From positions 21,411 to 85,410 of the forward strand of contig JAFDYG010000219.1 in the NCBI GenBank assembly GCA_018267545.1: 64,000 nucleotides of DNA, written 5' to 3'. Position numbers and translations under genes: made by a program. How positions within the stretch are numbered: the first letter of the stretch is position 1; every line of letters starts with the position of its first letter. This document shows positions 25,613 to 34,184 of this stretch, piece after piece. The notes beneath the pieces were generated by a model. It saw nothing but the letters and a program-made list of their open reading frames with translations. It was not told the DNA's origin and made no database searches. This stretch comes from Bacteroidota bacterium. GTDB lineage: Bacteria > Bacteroidota > Bacteroidia > Chitinophagales > Chitinophagaceae.

Positions 25613-26668
25613 ATGCAAATAAAGAGGTATAGCCGCATTGAACCGATGATCTTCATCTGGTTCATGCTGCCTTATACCCTCCTTATCAATCTGCTCCTGT
25701 TTGGTTCCTGCGTGCTCGGCAGCGCCAGCGGTTTCCTTTCCCGGCTGGGAATCTCGCTCGTCTACTTTGCGCTGATCTACTCCCTCTTCGGGATGGTCGC
25801 CGTATTAGTAAAGAAACGCTTCCCTGGCGACCACGAATTGTTCCGCCGCATCGTGATCCTATTACCGCTCTTCTCGATCATGAATCTGCTGACGGTACAA
25901 GGCGCCTACCTCCTCTATGAAGGCCTGTCGCTGGAAGGATGCCCCGTCAGGCGATACATGGAATGGTGGGTAACGGGTTATGGCTGCCTTATGAGCGCCA
26001 TCCTGACCTTTATCAACGAAGCGGGCGTAGGCTGGGAGAAATGGAGGGCAGCCATGAGAGAGACCGACCGTCTGCAAAGCGCCTATCAGAAAAGCCGGCT
26101 GCTCAGCCTCAAGCGACAGCTGCATCCGCACTTCCTCTTCAACTGTTTTAATACGCTTTCCAGCCTGATACAGGAGAATGAGGAAGAGGCCGAGAAGTTT
26201 CTCGACGAGCTGACAAAGGTATACCGCTACCTGCTGAAAGGAGCCGAAGAACAGCTGATCGACCTGCACGAAGAGCTGAGATTTATCGAATCCTATCTCT
26301 ACCTGGTCAAGACACGTTTCGGCTCGGCGCTGGAAGTCGAGATAGATACCGACATGGCCTATTGGATCAAGAAGATTGCGCCGATGAGCCTGCTGGTCGT
26401 GCTGGAGAATATCATCTACCGGAACGCCTTCAGCAAGACCCTTCCCCTGCAGATCGAAATCCGGACGCAGCCCGGCTCGGGCCTGGTCATCAGCAATAAT
26501 CTGCAGCCAAAGCCCTTTGCAGAAGAAGGCTACGACCAGGAAGAAGGGCTCGACGACCTGGTCAGTAAATACCGGCTTCTCGGCGGACCGGTAGTGGAGA
26601 TCCAGGAAACGGCCAAATGCCGAACGATAATGATTCCGCTCATCGAAAAAACCGAAACGCCGCTATGA
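25613..26668 (+). CDS. LytS-type sensor histidine kinase, divergent ATPase
   Basis: A 351-residue membrane kinase. Four hydrophobic segments (about 12-32, 40-65, 80-101, 117-135) lead to a His_kinase domain with QLHPHFLFNCFNTLSSL, where His173 is the phosphoacceptor. In the ATPase domain the N-box reads VLENIIYRN (263-271), where the neighbouring paralogue has LVENAVKHN, and the glycine-rich lid is altered to EEGLDDLVSKYRL against RIGLSNIRAKYRL. The Asn is kept but other contacts are changed. It overlaps the next kinase gene by 4 bases (ATGA) and shares one response regulator with it. I infer a possible heterodimer partner with weakened catalytic activity; normal activity is not excluded. Confidence 0.86.
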   Translation: MQIKRYSRIEPMIFIWFMLPYTLLINLLLFGSCVLGSASGFLSRLGISLVYFALIYSLFGMVAVLVKKRFPGDHELFRRIVILLPLFSIMNLLTVQGAYLLYEGLSLEGCPVRRYMEWWVTGYGCLMSAILTFINEAGVGWEKWRAAMRETDRLQSAYQKSRLLSLKRQLHPHFLFNCFNTLSSLIQENEEEAEKFLDELTKVYRYLLKGAEEQLIDLHEELRFIESYLYLVKTRFGSALEVEIDTDMAYWIKKIAPMSLLVVLENIIYRNAFSKTLPLQIEIRTQPGSGLVISNNLQPKPFAEEGYDQEEGLDDLVSKYRLLGGPVVEIQETAKCRTIMIPLIEKTETPL

Positions 26669-27705
26669 AATTCTCCAAGCCATTAAGAGTACAGGTAATC
26701 GGGTTTTGGGTATCCATGCCCTTTATCGTACTTGCCTACAACGCCATCCTCTATCCCGGTCATTTCCTGACCGATTGGCGCGTATGGGCGGTCAGCTGGC
26801 CCCTGATCTATGGCATCGGAATTATATCCTGGTACCTGCATATCCAGTACGACCACGCGATCCGGAGAAGGTTCCCTTCTCTGAAAGAAACCCGTAAGCG
26901 CATCGCCTTCAAGGCCCTGACCAACCCGCTGATCATGACGCCCTCGGTCCTGCTGATCTTCTGGGTATATGACGTCTTTCATATCCTGGGTTACGAGCTG
27001 CGCACGGTAGACCTCAAATGGGGCTATCTGATCGGTCTGGCAATCAATCTGCTTTTCGATACACTCTGGGAAGTCCTCTACCTCCTGGATAAGTACCGCG
27101 AAAGCCTGCAGGAAAAGGCGCTGCTGGAGAAGATGAGCATGGAGCACGAATTCGAGAACCTGAAAGGACAGATCAATCCCCATTTCCTGTTCAACTGTTT
27201 CAATACCCTCTCCTCCCTGATACAAGAGGACAAGACCGAGGCCGAAACTTTCCTGGACGAGCTGAGCAAGGTCTACCGCTATCTCCTCAGGAACAACGAA
27301 ACCGGCATCAGCACCGTCGAGAAAGAGGTCAGGTTCATCCAGTCTTATTATGAGCTGCTCCGCACCCGCTATGGGGACGGGCTGCAGCTGAATCTGGAGA
27401 TCGACCGGCGCTATTACCCTTATCACCTGCCTTCTCTAAGCCTGCAGCTGCTCGTCGAGAATGCAGTCAAGCACAATATCGTCTCCCGTCAGCAGCCGCT
27501 GGTCCTGGAGATTTTTACGACGGCGGGCAATAAGCTCGTCGTCAACAACAACCTGCAACGAAAATCCATGCGCCCGCCTTCTACACGCATCGGCCTGAGC
27601 AATATCCGTGCAAAGTACAGGCTGATGAAACAGGAAGGTTTTCAGGTCGTGGAAGGAGAAAACAATTTTATGGTAGTCCTGCCCCTGATTTGGAACACCA
27701 ACTAA
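26665..27705 (+). CDS. LytS-type sensor histidine kinase
   Basis: A 346-residue membrane kinase, paralogous to the gene before it. ATG 26665 overlaps the upstream stop codon; an earlier in-frame start at 26617 lies inside that gene and is rejected. Four hydrophobic segments occupy the first 140 residues, then a short linker and the His_kinase motif QINPHFLFNCFNTLSSL (His173). The ATPase domain is intact: LVENAVKHN (263-271) and the lid RIGLSNIRAKYRL (308-320). The cognate regulator follows after only 11 bases, so the three genes form one operon. No ligand-binding domain is visible apart from the membrane part; the stimulus is unknown. Confidence 0.9.
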   Translation: MKFSKPLRVQVIGFWVSMPFIVLAYNAILYPGHFLTDWRVWAVSWPLIYGIGIISWYLHIQYDHAIRRRFPSLKETRKRIAFKALTNPLIMTPSVLLIFWVYDVFHILGYELRTVDLKWGYLIGLAINLLFDTLWEVLYLLDKYRESLQEKALLEKMSMEHEFENLKGQINPHFLFNCFNTLSSLIQEDKTEAETFLDELSKVYRYLLRNNETGISTVEKEVRFIQSYYELLRTRYGDGLQLNLEIDRRYYPYHLPSLSLQLLVENAVKHNIVSRQQPLVLEIFTTAGNKLVVNNNLQRKSMRPPSTRIGLSNIRAKYRLMKQEGFQVVEGENNFMVVLPLIWNTN

Positions 27706-27716
27706 AAAACTTACAC

Positions 27717-28499
27717 ATGAACATCCTGATTGTCGAAGATGAAGACCTGGCGGTAAAAAAAATTCAGAAAACCCTATCGTCGGTGGAACCCCAGGCCAAG
27801 GTCAGCGGCGTCACCGACAGCATCAAGAGTACGGTGGAGTGGCTACAGCAGAATCCCGCTCCCGACCTGATCCTGATGGACATCGAGCTGGCCGACGGAC
27901 AGAGTTTCGAGATTTTCAAGCTGATCAACATCACCAGTCCCGTCATCTTTACCACCTCTTATGACGAATACGCGCTAAAGGCTTTCAAGGTCAATAGCAT
28001 CGACTATCTCCTGAAGCCCGTACAGAAGGAAGAGCTCCAGTCCGCCCTCGAGAAGTACCGCCAGATGCGGCTGCACTATGGTGCGAAGGAAGGCGCTGAA
28101 GGAGAGAACCAGATGGATACGCTGCTCAAGGAGCTGCGCCGCCAGCTGGAACCCAAGGATTACCGGCAGCGGTTTCTCGTCAAGCACGGACAAAAGCTGG
28201 TCAGCATCGAGATCGGAGAGATCGCCTATTTCTTCAGCGACGGCAGGCTCAATTTCTTCAAAACGCACGACAACCGCAAGTTTGTCGTAGACTATACGAT
28301 GGACGAGCTGGAGGAGATGATCGACCCGAAGATGTTCTTCCGCATCAGCCGCGCCTTCTATGTATCGGTAAGCTGTATCGACAAAATCGAGGAATATTTT
28401 GGAAACCGCCTCATCCTCAGTCTGCGGCCGGCGGTAGAAAAGGAGGCGCTCGTCAGCCGCGAAAAAGTAACTGATTTTAAAAAGTGGATGGGCAAATAA
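27717..28499 (+). CDS. LytTR-family response regulator
   Basis: A 260-residue regulator. The receiver domain (1-120) has the acidic pocket VEDED, the phosphoacceptor Asp55 in LILMDIELADG, a Thr/Ser in TTSYDEYA and the conserved Lys in LLKPV. A linker of about 30 residues leads to the LytTR DNA-binding domain with FLVKHGQKLVSIEIGEIAYFFSDGRL and FFRISRAFYVSVSCIDKI. The frame could open 27 bases earlier at a TTG; ATG 27717 is at the canonical protein start. The 3' end overlaps the convergent propeller kinase gene by 23 bases. It should be phosphorylated by the two LytS-type kinases upstream. Confidence 0.93.
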   Translation: MNILIVEDEDLAVKKIQKTLSSVEPQAKVSGVTDSIKSTVEWLQQNPAPDLILMDIELADGQSFEIFKLINITSPVIFTTSYDEYALKAFKVNSIDYLLKPVQKEELQSALEKYRQMRLHYGAKEGAEGENQMDTLLKELRRQLEPKDYRQRFLVKHGQKLVSIEIGEIAYFFSDGRLNFFKTHDNRKFVVDYTMDELEEMIDPKMFFRISRAFYVSVSCIDKIEEYFGNRLILSLRPAVEKEALVSREKVTDFKKWMGK

Positions 28500-31400
28500 A
28501 AAGAATGGTCATCCCCTTCTCATCTGACTGCCAGTCCAGGTCGCCCCGAATAGACGATGATCTGGACCTGGCTTCTTCCAGCAAGCGGGTGGACCTGCCA
28601 TTACGAAGATTCAGCCGGACACCGGCGGAAAAGATATTGAGCTGCAGCATTCCCCGCTCCTGCTCCAGCTGCACCAGCGTCTCCGGAGCGTTGTGCTCTT
28701 CAACCAGCATCCGTAAGATGAGCTTGTAGATAAGCAAGAGCTCGTGCCGGATCTTCATATCCGGGTGCAAGGCTCTCAGCGACTCCGCGGCCTGCAAGCG
28801 GATACGAACGCCATGCCGGTGGTTCAGCGCCTCCGCAAACTCCTGCATGCGGTCGATGGTCTTCGCCATATTGTCATTGACCGGGTCGATGGACCATAGC
28901 ATATCGTCCATCGCGATGATCATATTATGGCTTTTATGATGGATCTCGTTGATATAGTTGATCGACTGCTCCGGGTCCTTCTCCGCCTTTATACGAGCAA
29001 TCTCGCTCAGCACGTTGATGTTCTGCAAAGCCTTGTTCACCTCTTCGTGAAGATTTCCCGAGATATCGCTGCGCATCTTTTCAACGGCTTCCTTCCTTTG
29101 CATCCGTATCCGGTCGAGCAGGTATAAAGCGGTTGCACCCAGCAGCAACACCAGCGACAAAAACCACCAGCTCCGCCAGAATGGTCCCTTGACCGTTATG
29201 CTCAGCTCCCGGGTATGTCTGCTGACCATGTTCTCGGCGTTGATTCCCCGGATTCGGAAAGTATAATGACCGGGAGGCAGATAGTTGTACACCGCATCGT
29301 TGGACGTTGCTTCGACCCAATCTTTATCGGCGCCCTGCAGCTGATAGGAAATCCCGTTGATATCCTGATACGTCAGCGCCGAAAACTCGATTCGAACGGA
29401 ATTGGCGCCGTAGGGCAGCTCTAGCCCGCCTCGCCTTTCTATAGAATCGACCGACAGCGATTTGTTTTGCACCGTCAGGCCCGTAATCTCTATATCGTCA
29501 GGGGTACGAACGATACTTCTGATCTCGGACGGCTGAAAAACAATGCATTCATGTACCGTACCAAAGACTATTCTGCCGTCTTTCAGCTCGTAGGACGTGC
29601 CCATATTGAATGCGTTCGAACCTACCCCGTCCGCTTCGGTAAAAATGGACCGGTGCTGATTTCTAAAATTTAACCGGTAGATACCTTCGGTATTGGATAT
29701 CCATAAATAGCCCTTGCGGTCTTTTATGACATTGGTGGCGCCGCCGAACAGCTCACCGGTAATGCTCGTATCGCTGCGAATACGGCCTGTCTTTATATTG
29801 AGGATATCCAGATTATAAGTAGCGATGATATAAAGGCTATCCGAATATTGCAGTATGTCCGTAGCGCCGACACCGCTCAGCCGGTATCCCTCTGCATCAG
29901 CCATCGTATAATGGGAAATGATTTGTCCGTCGTCGGGCCGGATATGGAATATGCCTTCCTTCTGCGTACAGACCCAGATATCACCCTGCCGGTCGACATA
30001 AAGCCGCTGAATAGTGCTGATCAGCGAATCCATTTGAGTAAACTTATTCGTGCGCGCTTCCCAGCGGATAAGATTGCCGCGGTGCGTCCCCAGCCAAAGG
30101 TTTCCTTTGCGGTCTTCGACAATCTGCCGGATCGTGCTGTGTCCGAAGACCGGCAGCTCAAGTCTTTCCGTCGTATGGGTAGCCCAGTGGGAGATATAAA
30201 GAAGGCCGTGCTGGTGACCATGCCATATGTCCCCATTGGGACGCTGATGCAAACACCAGGACATCTCATCTTCCTGTCCCAGGTGTTTGATCTGGTTGAT
30301 ATACCATCGGTCTACCGGCCGAAAACTGCTGTCATAGGCGAAAAGGCCTCCGCCCCATGTAGCAACAACGATGTCGCCATTATCGATTTGCCGGACGGCG
30401 CTTATTTCCGTCGTATAGACGCTGTCCCTGTTCGGAAGGCGATTGGGAATGGAATGAAACAGCTGGGCTCCGGGATTGAACCAGTACAGGCCGCGATCGG
30501 TAGCCAGCCAGATATTGTGCTCGCGGTCCTCGATCCACTGCTGTACTACATCGAAATAAATGTTGAATTCCCCGTGCGTATTGGGTTGAATGGGTTCGAA
30601 ATCCTTGCCGCCCGGACGAAGCACCAGCAGCATATTGATTCCTCCAAACCAGATTGCTCCATCACTTTGTTCGGCAATCAGATTCATCTCCGCGTAGCTT
30701 CCTTTTACCGCCCGGCCTATAGAGAGATTCCAATCGACCGTTTTTCCCGTCCGTAGGTCGAAGCTGAAATAATTCGGCGCCGGTCCCCCGAGGGCCCAAT
30801 ATTGCAGCCAGAAACGGCCGCTGTGGTCTAAAAACGGATACCCCACATTGGTGTAAGAAGCGTAGTGTGTGATGATCGGGTCTTTGTCTTCATTATGACC
30901 ACGGTAAGATAGAGTTTGCCGTTGAAGATTATACTTGAAAAGGCCCGAATCGGAAGCCAGCCAGTAGTTGGATAAGCTGTCCTGAAACATCATCTTTGGG
31001 ATCCAGCGCTGGGGTGTTGGGAATGGGAGACCTGCAACCATCATGTGCATCTTCTCGTCGTAGGTCAGCGATACCCTGCTTGCCACAAATAAGAAGATGT
31101 GTCCCGCCTTATCGGTGTAAAGCTTTCCAAGCCCCTTGTTCAGGTGATCTTCCGAAACCAGGGCGGTCACGGCATGGTATTGCAGATCGGAGAGATCGAT
31201 GTATCCTATCTTGTTTGCTTCGCAGAGCACCCATAACCGGCCCTGCTTGTCCAGCAGCAGTTGTTTGATAACATTGTTAGGAAGAGATTTCGGGTCGTCT
31301 CCGCGGTGCTGAAAAAGGAGAAACCTATTCCCGTCGTAACGCTGTATGCCATTGCTGGTCGCAATCCAGATAAAACCTTTTGCATCCTGCTGCAACGACA

Positions 31401-31521
31401 GCACCGAATTGGTGACCAGTCCATTCCGGGTACCTATCCGGGTGAACAGGTACGGTTGGGCCTGGAGCCGGCCGACCAGTAACAGACTAATCAGGAGTAA
31501 GCCGTGTAGCAGACGATGCAT
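28477..31521 (-). CDS. Propeller/Y_Y_Y sensor protein with degenerate histidine kinase domain
   Basis: A 1014-residue hybrid-type sensor without a receiver. A signal peptide (1-21) is followed by two-component regulator propeller repeats (for example DAKGFIWIATSNGIQRYDG, DREHNIWLATDRGLYWF, DRKGNLWLGTHRGNLIRWE) up to about residue 690, a Y_Y_Y domain (LTYQDINGISYQLQG, PPGHYTFRIRG) and a membrane helix near 795-812. The dimerisation helix has NLHEEVNKALQNI, matching the HisKA_3 His. The ATPase part is eroded: no Asn-box of the NAxxHA type (YKLILRMLVEEHN there instead), no DNG motif and no glycine lid. No LuxR-type regulator is nearby. It probably senses polysaccharide in the periplasm; kinase activity is doubtful. 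Confidence 0.85.
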   Translation of the reverse strand: MHRLLHGLLLISLLLVGRLQAQPYLFTRIGTRNGLVTNSVLSLQQDAKGFIWIATSNGIQRYDGNRFLLFQHRGDDPKSLPNNVIKQLLLDKQGRLWVLCEANKIGYIDLSDLQYHAVTALVSEDHLNKGLGKLYTDKAGHIFLFVASRVSLTYDEKMHMMVAGLPFPTPQRWIPKMMFQDSLSNYWLASDSGLFKYNLQRQTLSYRGHNEDKDPIITHYASYTNVGYPFLDHSGRFWLQYWALGGPAPNYFSFDLRTGKTVDWNLSIGRAVKGSYAEMNLIAEQSDGAIWFGGINMLLVLRPGGKDFEPIQPNTHGEFNIYFDVVQQWIEDREHNIWLATDRGLYWFNPGAQLFHSIPNRLPNRDSVYTTEISAVRQIDNGDIVVATWGGGLFAYDSSFRPVDRWYINQIKHLGQEDEMSWCLHQRPNGDIWHGHQHGLLYISHWATHTTERLELPVFGHSTIRQIVEDRKGNLWLGTHRGNLIRWEARTNKFTQMDSLISTIQRLYVDRQGDIWVCTQKEGIFHIRPDDGQIISHYTMADAEGYRLSGVGATDILQYSDSLYIIATYNLDILNIKTGRIRSDTSITGELFGGATNVIKDRKGYLWISNTEGIYRLNFRNQHRSIFTEADGVGSNAFNMGTSYELKDGRIVFGTVHECIVFQPSEIRSIVRTPDDIEITGLTVQNKSLSVDSIERRGGLELPYGANSVRIEFSALTYQDINGISYQLQGADKDWVEATSNDAVYNYLPPGHYTFRIRGINAENMVSRHTRELSITVKGPFWRSWWFLSLVLLLGATALYLLDRIRMQRKEAVEKMRSDISGNLHEEVNKALQNINVLSEIARIKAEKDPEQSINYINEIHHKSHNMIIAMDDMLWSIDPVNDNMAKTIDRMQEFAEALNHRHGVRIRLQAAESLRALHPDMKIRHELLLIYKLILRMLVEEHNAPETLVQLEQERGMLQLNIFSAGVRLNLRNGRSTRLLEEARSRSSSIRGDLDWQSDEKGMTILFICPSTF

Positions 31522-31531
31522 CGCCTAAGAT

Positions 31532-31557
31532 AAAAAGGGACGGCCACAAGCCGTCCC
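31532..31557 (-). terminator. Rho-independent terminator
   Basis: Read on the minus strand, GGGACGGC, a five-base loop and GCCGTCCC form a perfect 8-bp stem followed by five T residues (31532-31536). It lies 25 bases past the stop of the PEP-mutase-family gene and 11 bases before the start of the propeller kinase gene on the same strand, so it separates the two units. Confidence 0.8.
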
Positions 31558-31581
31558 AGTTCATACGCTATTTTCGACAGT

Positions 31582-32421
31582 TCATACAGGTTTTTGGAAC
31601 AGCTCATTGAAGGTTTGATAGGATACCGCCCCTTCGGCAAAGCGGAAAGTCCCGGCCCCCATTATCTCTTCGGCGGCATGCAGGAAAGACCCATAGGCTG
31701 CCCGGACCAATGAAGACCCGAGGCTGACTCGCCGTACTCCAAGGTCGGCCAAATCCCGGAGCGTAAACTTCGCCAGACCCGACGCCATGACGACATTGAC
31801 GGGTTTTGGCGCTACCGCCCTGACCACCGTTTCGATTTCCTCCCGGATAGTGAGTCCCGGGGCAAAAAGCACATCGGCTCCCGCCGCCGCATAGGCCTGC
31901 AGCCGGCGGATGGTATCGGGAAGGTCGGGACGTCCGTAGATCAGGTTCTCCGCGCGCGCCGTCAGCACGAAAGGGATCGGAAGACTTCGGGCGGCTGCCA
32001 CGGCTGCCGCTACCCGCTCGACCGACAGATCGAAGGGATAGATAGGGTTCTCCGGACGACCCGTCGCGTCTTCGATAGAACCGCCGCAAAGACCCAGGGC
32101 CGAGGCCCGAAGGATCGTTTCGGCACAGTCTTCGGGTGCGTCCCCGTATCCATTTTCCAGATCGGCCGCTACGGGCAGATGAGTAGCTTCCAGGATCGCC
32201 CGGGCATTGGCGAAGGTTTCATCGCGGTTGACCGACGCAAGCCCATCCGGTTTGCCCAACGAAAAAGCCAGCCCCGCGCTGGTTGTCGTCAGCGCCTCGA
32301 ATCCCAGCTGTGTCAATATTTTGGCGGAACCCGCGTCCCAGGGATTGGGAATCGCAAATATTCCAGGCCTTTCGTGAAGAGCCTTAAAAGCCATGGCCTT
32401 CGCGGCCTGGTTATGGGACAT
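31582..32421 (-). CDS. Isocitrate lyase/PEP mutase superfamily protein
   Basis: A 279-residue cytoplasmic TIM-barrel protein. Family features are AIPNPWDAGSAK (24-34), ADLENGYGD (86-94) for the metal and substrate site, and GGSIEDATG (113-121). The Cys-containing loop of isocitrate lyase and methylisocitrate lyase (KKCGH or KRCGH) is absent, with RPENPIYPF at that place. It therefore belongs to the many PEP-mutase-like proteins of unassigned activity, possibly a C-C lyase, oxaloacetate hydrolase or phosphonate enzyme. ATG 32421 was chosen over a TTG six bases upstream. The VWA protein gene ends two bases upstream, so both may be one transcript. Confidence 0.85.
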   Translation of the reverse strand: MSHNQAAKAMAFKALHERPGIFAIPNPWDAGSAKILTQLGFEALTTTSAGLAFSLGKPDGLASVNRDETFANARAILEATHLPVAADLENGYGDAPEDCAETILRASALGLCGGSIEDATGRPENPIYPFDLSVERVAAAVAAARSLPIPFVLTARAENLIYGRPDLPDTIRRLQAYAAAGADVLFAPGLTIREEIETVVRAVAPKPVNVVMASGLAKFTLRDLADLGVRRVSLGSSLVRAAYGSFLHAAEEIMGAGTFRFAEGAVSYQTFNELFQKPV

Positions 32422-32423
32422 GA

Positions 32424-34115
32424 TCAATTCGATTTGGAATGTTCATAAATTTTCCTGGCGCGTGCTACCAGGTCCAGGTAGCCCCGGTCGAGGGCGTTGG
32501 AAGGGGAGAAATAGCGCCGGGTCATCTTCTCGACATCGGCCCAGGGTATCGTTGATGCATAGCCGGATTCCTTTAGCTTCAATCCGAAAAGCGCCATACA
32601 GACCGCCTTTCGCTGATTCCCGGCGGCCCTGTCGAAGGCTACCAGCCGGTTGGGACAAAGATATTCCATTTGCTTGCTGCTCCCCTTCCCCGGCAAGGTG
32701 TAGCAGATTTTGATGTCGGCGATATTTTCGATCCCGGCGGAGTCTTTTTTGGGGACCAGCTCGAAAAGAGCCATGAGCGACTGCCCCGAACAAACGGCCC
32801 CGCCCACCAGCTTCAGCGTGGTATCCTCGAGCGCCGACTTTCTGCTTTCGAAACCCAGAAGCCTGTACTCTTTGACAAGCGTGGAATCGAAACCCGCCGA
32901 TATGCAAACGCTATCCGCTACCGTACAAATCCCACGGTCCAGCTCGCTCAGCAAGACCTTCTCGGCCTGCTGGGCGTCGGTAATCGATACGAAGTTGCCC
33001 CGCCCCGCCTCTGCCAGCCAGGGCAGCTCCGAATTGCGCGAGGTGTCCATTCCAACTCCCAGGCAGCTTAGCTGGATACCCGTCTGGCTCTGCTCCGCGA
33101 TAAGATCCATCAGGTCCTTCCGGCTGGCCGATCCGTTGCTGATATCTCCGTCGGTTATAAGGATTATTTTATTGGCGCCATTGTCGATACGTTCCTCTTT
33201 CGCCACGTCATAGGCCAGTCTCAGTCCAACCGAAGCAGGAGAAGGACCATCGGGCCGTACCGCTTCGATGGCCGATAGAATCTCGGCCTTTTTCGAACCC
33301 GGCATTCCCGCTGCCACCACTCCAACCCGTCCTCCATACACAACGAGCGAGAAACGGTCTATGTCGCGCAGGTTTCTGACCACCGGCCGCAAGGCGGCCT
33401 TGATCAGCGATAGCTTATTGGGCATGTCCATCGAACCCGACGCATCGATCAGATATACCAGGTTGGCCGGTGGCAGCTGCTCCCGGTCCGTTTTACGCGT
33501 ACACACGTTCAAGTATAACAACCGGTGACCGGTGTTCCAGGGACAGGGCAGGAGCTGCGAGGCGCAGTGAAAAAGGCCATCGTCTTCGGGCTCCTCGTAT
33601 TCGAGGTTGAAATAGTTGAGCATCTCCTCGATCTTCACCGCTTCCGAAGGAACTGTCGTTCCCATATCGACGAAACGACGGATGATGCTATAAGACGTGC
33701 TATTGATATTGGCCGGGAAAGATACGGTCGCCGCCTGATCGACAAAGGGATTTTCACCGAAGGCTTTGGCTCTCGCCACACCGGTAAACGCCGCCATCAG
33801 CCGTCCCTGCGCCAGCGGCGCCACACGCTGCATCTTCAGCGTGACCTGCATAAAATCCGAAGAATGGATCTGGGTCGTATAGGGCTCATAGCCGGGAATG
33901 GTAAAGCTCAGAGAATCTTCCAGCTTACGGGATACGATCTCGAAGCTGCCTTCATTGCCGGTCTTGTAGAGAAAACCGGTGGATTGAACGACGATGGATA
34001 CGTTTTGCAATTTATCGCCATGGGGATCCCTGACCTCGCCGGTGAAGTAGTATTGAGCCGAAAGAGGTGAATAGAAAAGACAGCAAACGGTGAAAAGAGG
34101 TAGAAATATTCTCAA
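32424..34115 (-). CDS. VWA-domain protein (YfbK-like) with N-terminal regulatory beta-sandwich
   Basis: A 563-residue exported protein. A signal peptide (to SAQ, 21) leads to a carboxypeptidase-regulatory-like domain (about 22-95), a YfbK-type N-domain (FVDQAATVSFPANINSTSYSIIRRFVD), and a von Willebrand A domain with an intact metal site: DASGS (224-228) and ITDGDISNGS further on. The C-terminal part (about 410-563) matches the DUF3520 region that follows VWA in YfbK proteins. It starts at TTG, the only start after an in-frame stop. Proteins of this type sit in the cell envelope; their ligands are largely unknown. It precedes the PEP-mutase gene by two bases. Confidence 0.88.
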   Translation of the reverse strand: MRIFLPLFTVCCLFYSPLSAQYYFTGEVRDPHGDKLQNVSIVVQSTGFLYKTGNEGSFEIVSRKLEDSLSFTIPGYEPYTTQIHSSDFMQVTLKMQRVAPLAQGRLMAAFTGVARAKAFGENPFVDQAATVSFPANINSTSYSIIRRFVDMGTTVPSEAVKIEEMLNYFNLEYEEPEDDGLFHCASQLLPCPWNTGHRLLYLNVCTRKTDREQLPPANLVYLIDASGSMDMPNKLSLIKAALRPVVRNLRDIDRFSLVVYGGRVGVVAAGMPGSKKAEILSAIEAVRPDGPSPASVGLRLAYDVAKEERIDNGANKIILITDGDISNGSASRKDLMDLIAEQSQTGIQLSCLGVGMDTSRNSELPWLAEAGRGNFVSITDAQQAEKVLLSELDRGICTVADSVCISAGFDSTLVKEYRLLGFESRKSALEDTTLKLVGGAVCSGQSLMALFELVPKKDSAGIENIADIKICYTLPGKGSSKQMEYLCPNRLVAFDRAAGNQRKAVCMALFGLKLKESGYASTIPWADVEKMTRRYFSPSNALDRGYLDLVARARKIYEHSKSN

Positions 34116-34184
34116 ATGGCTAGTTTAATCCCACAATGATTTTCTACCCGTTAAGATACGACAAATTTGCAATATGTCCGTGCC

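Noticed and set aside
31582-32421. Reading the PEP-mutase-family protein as an isocitrate or methylisocitrate lyase
   Set aside because: The Cys-containing KKCGH/KRCGH loop is missing, so only the superfamily is claimed.
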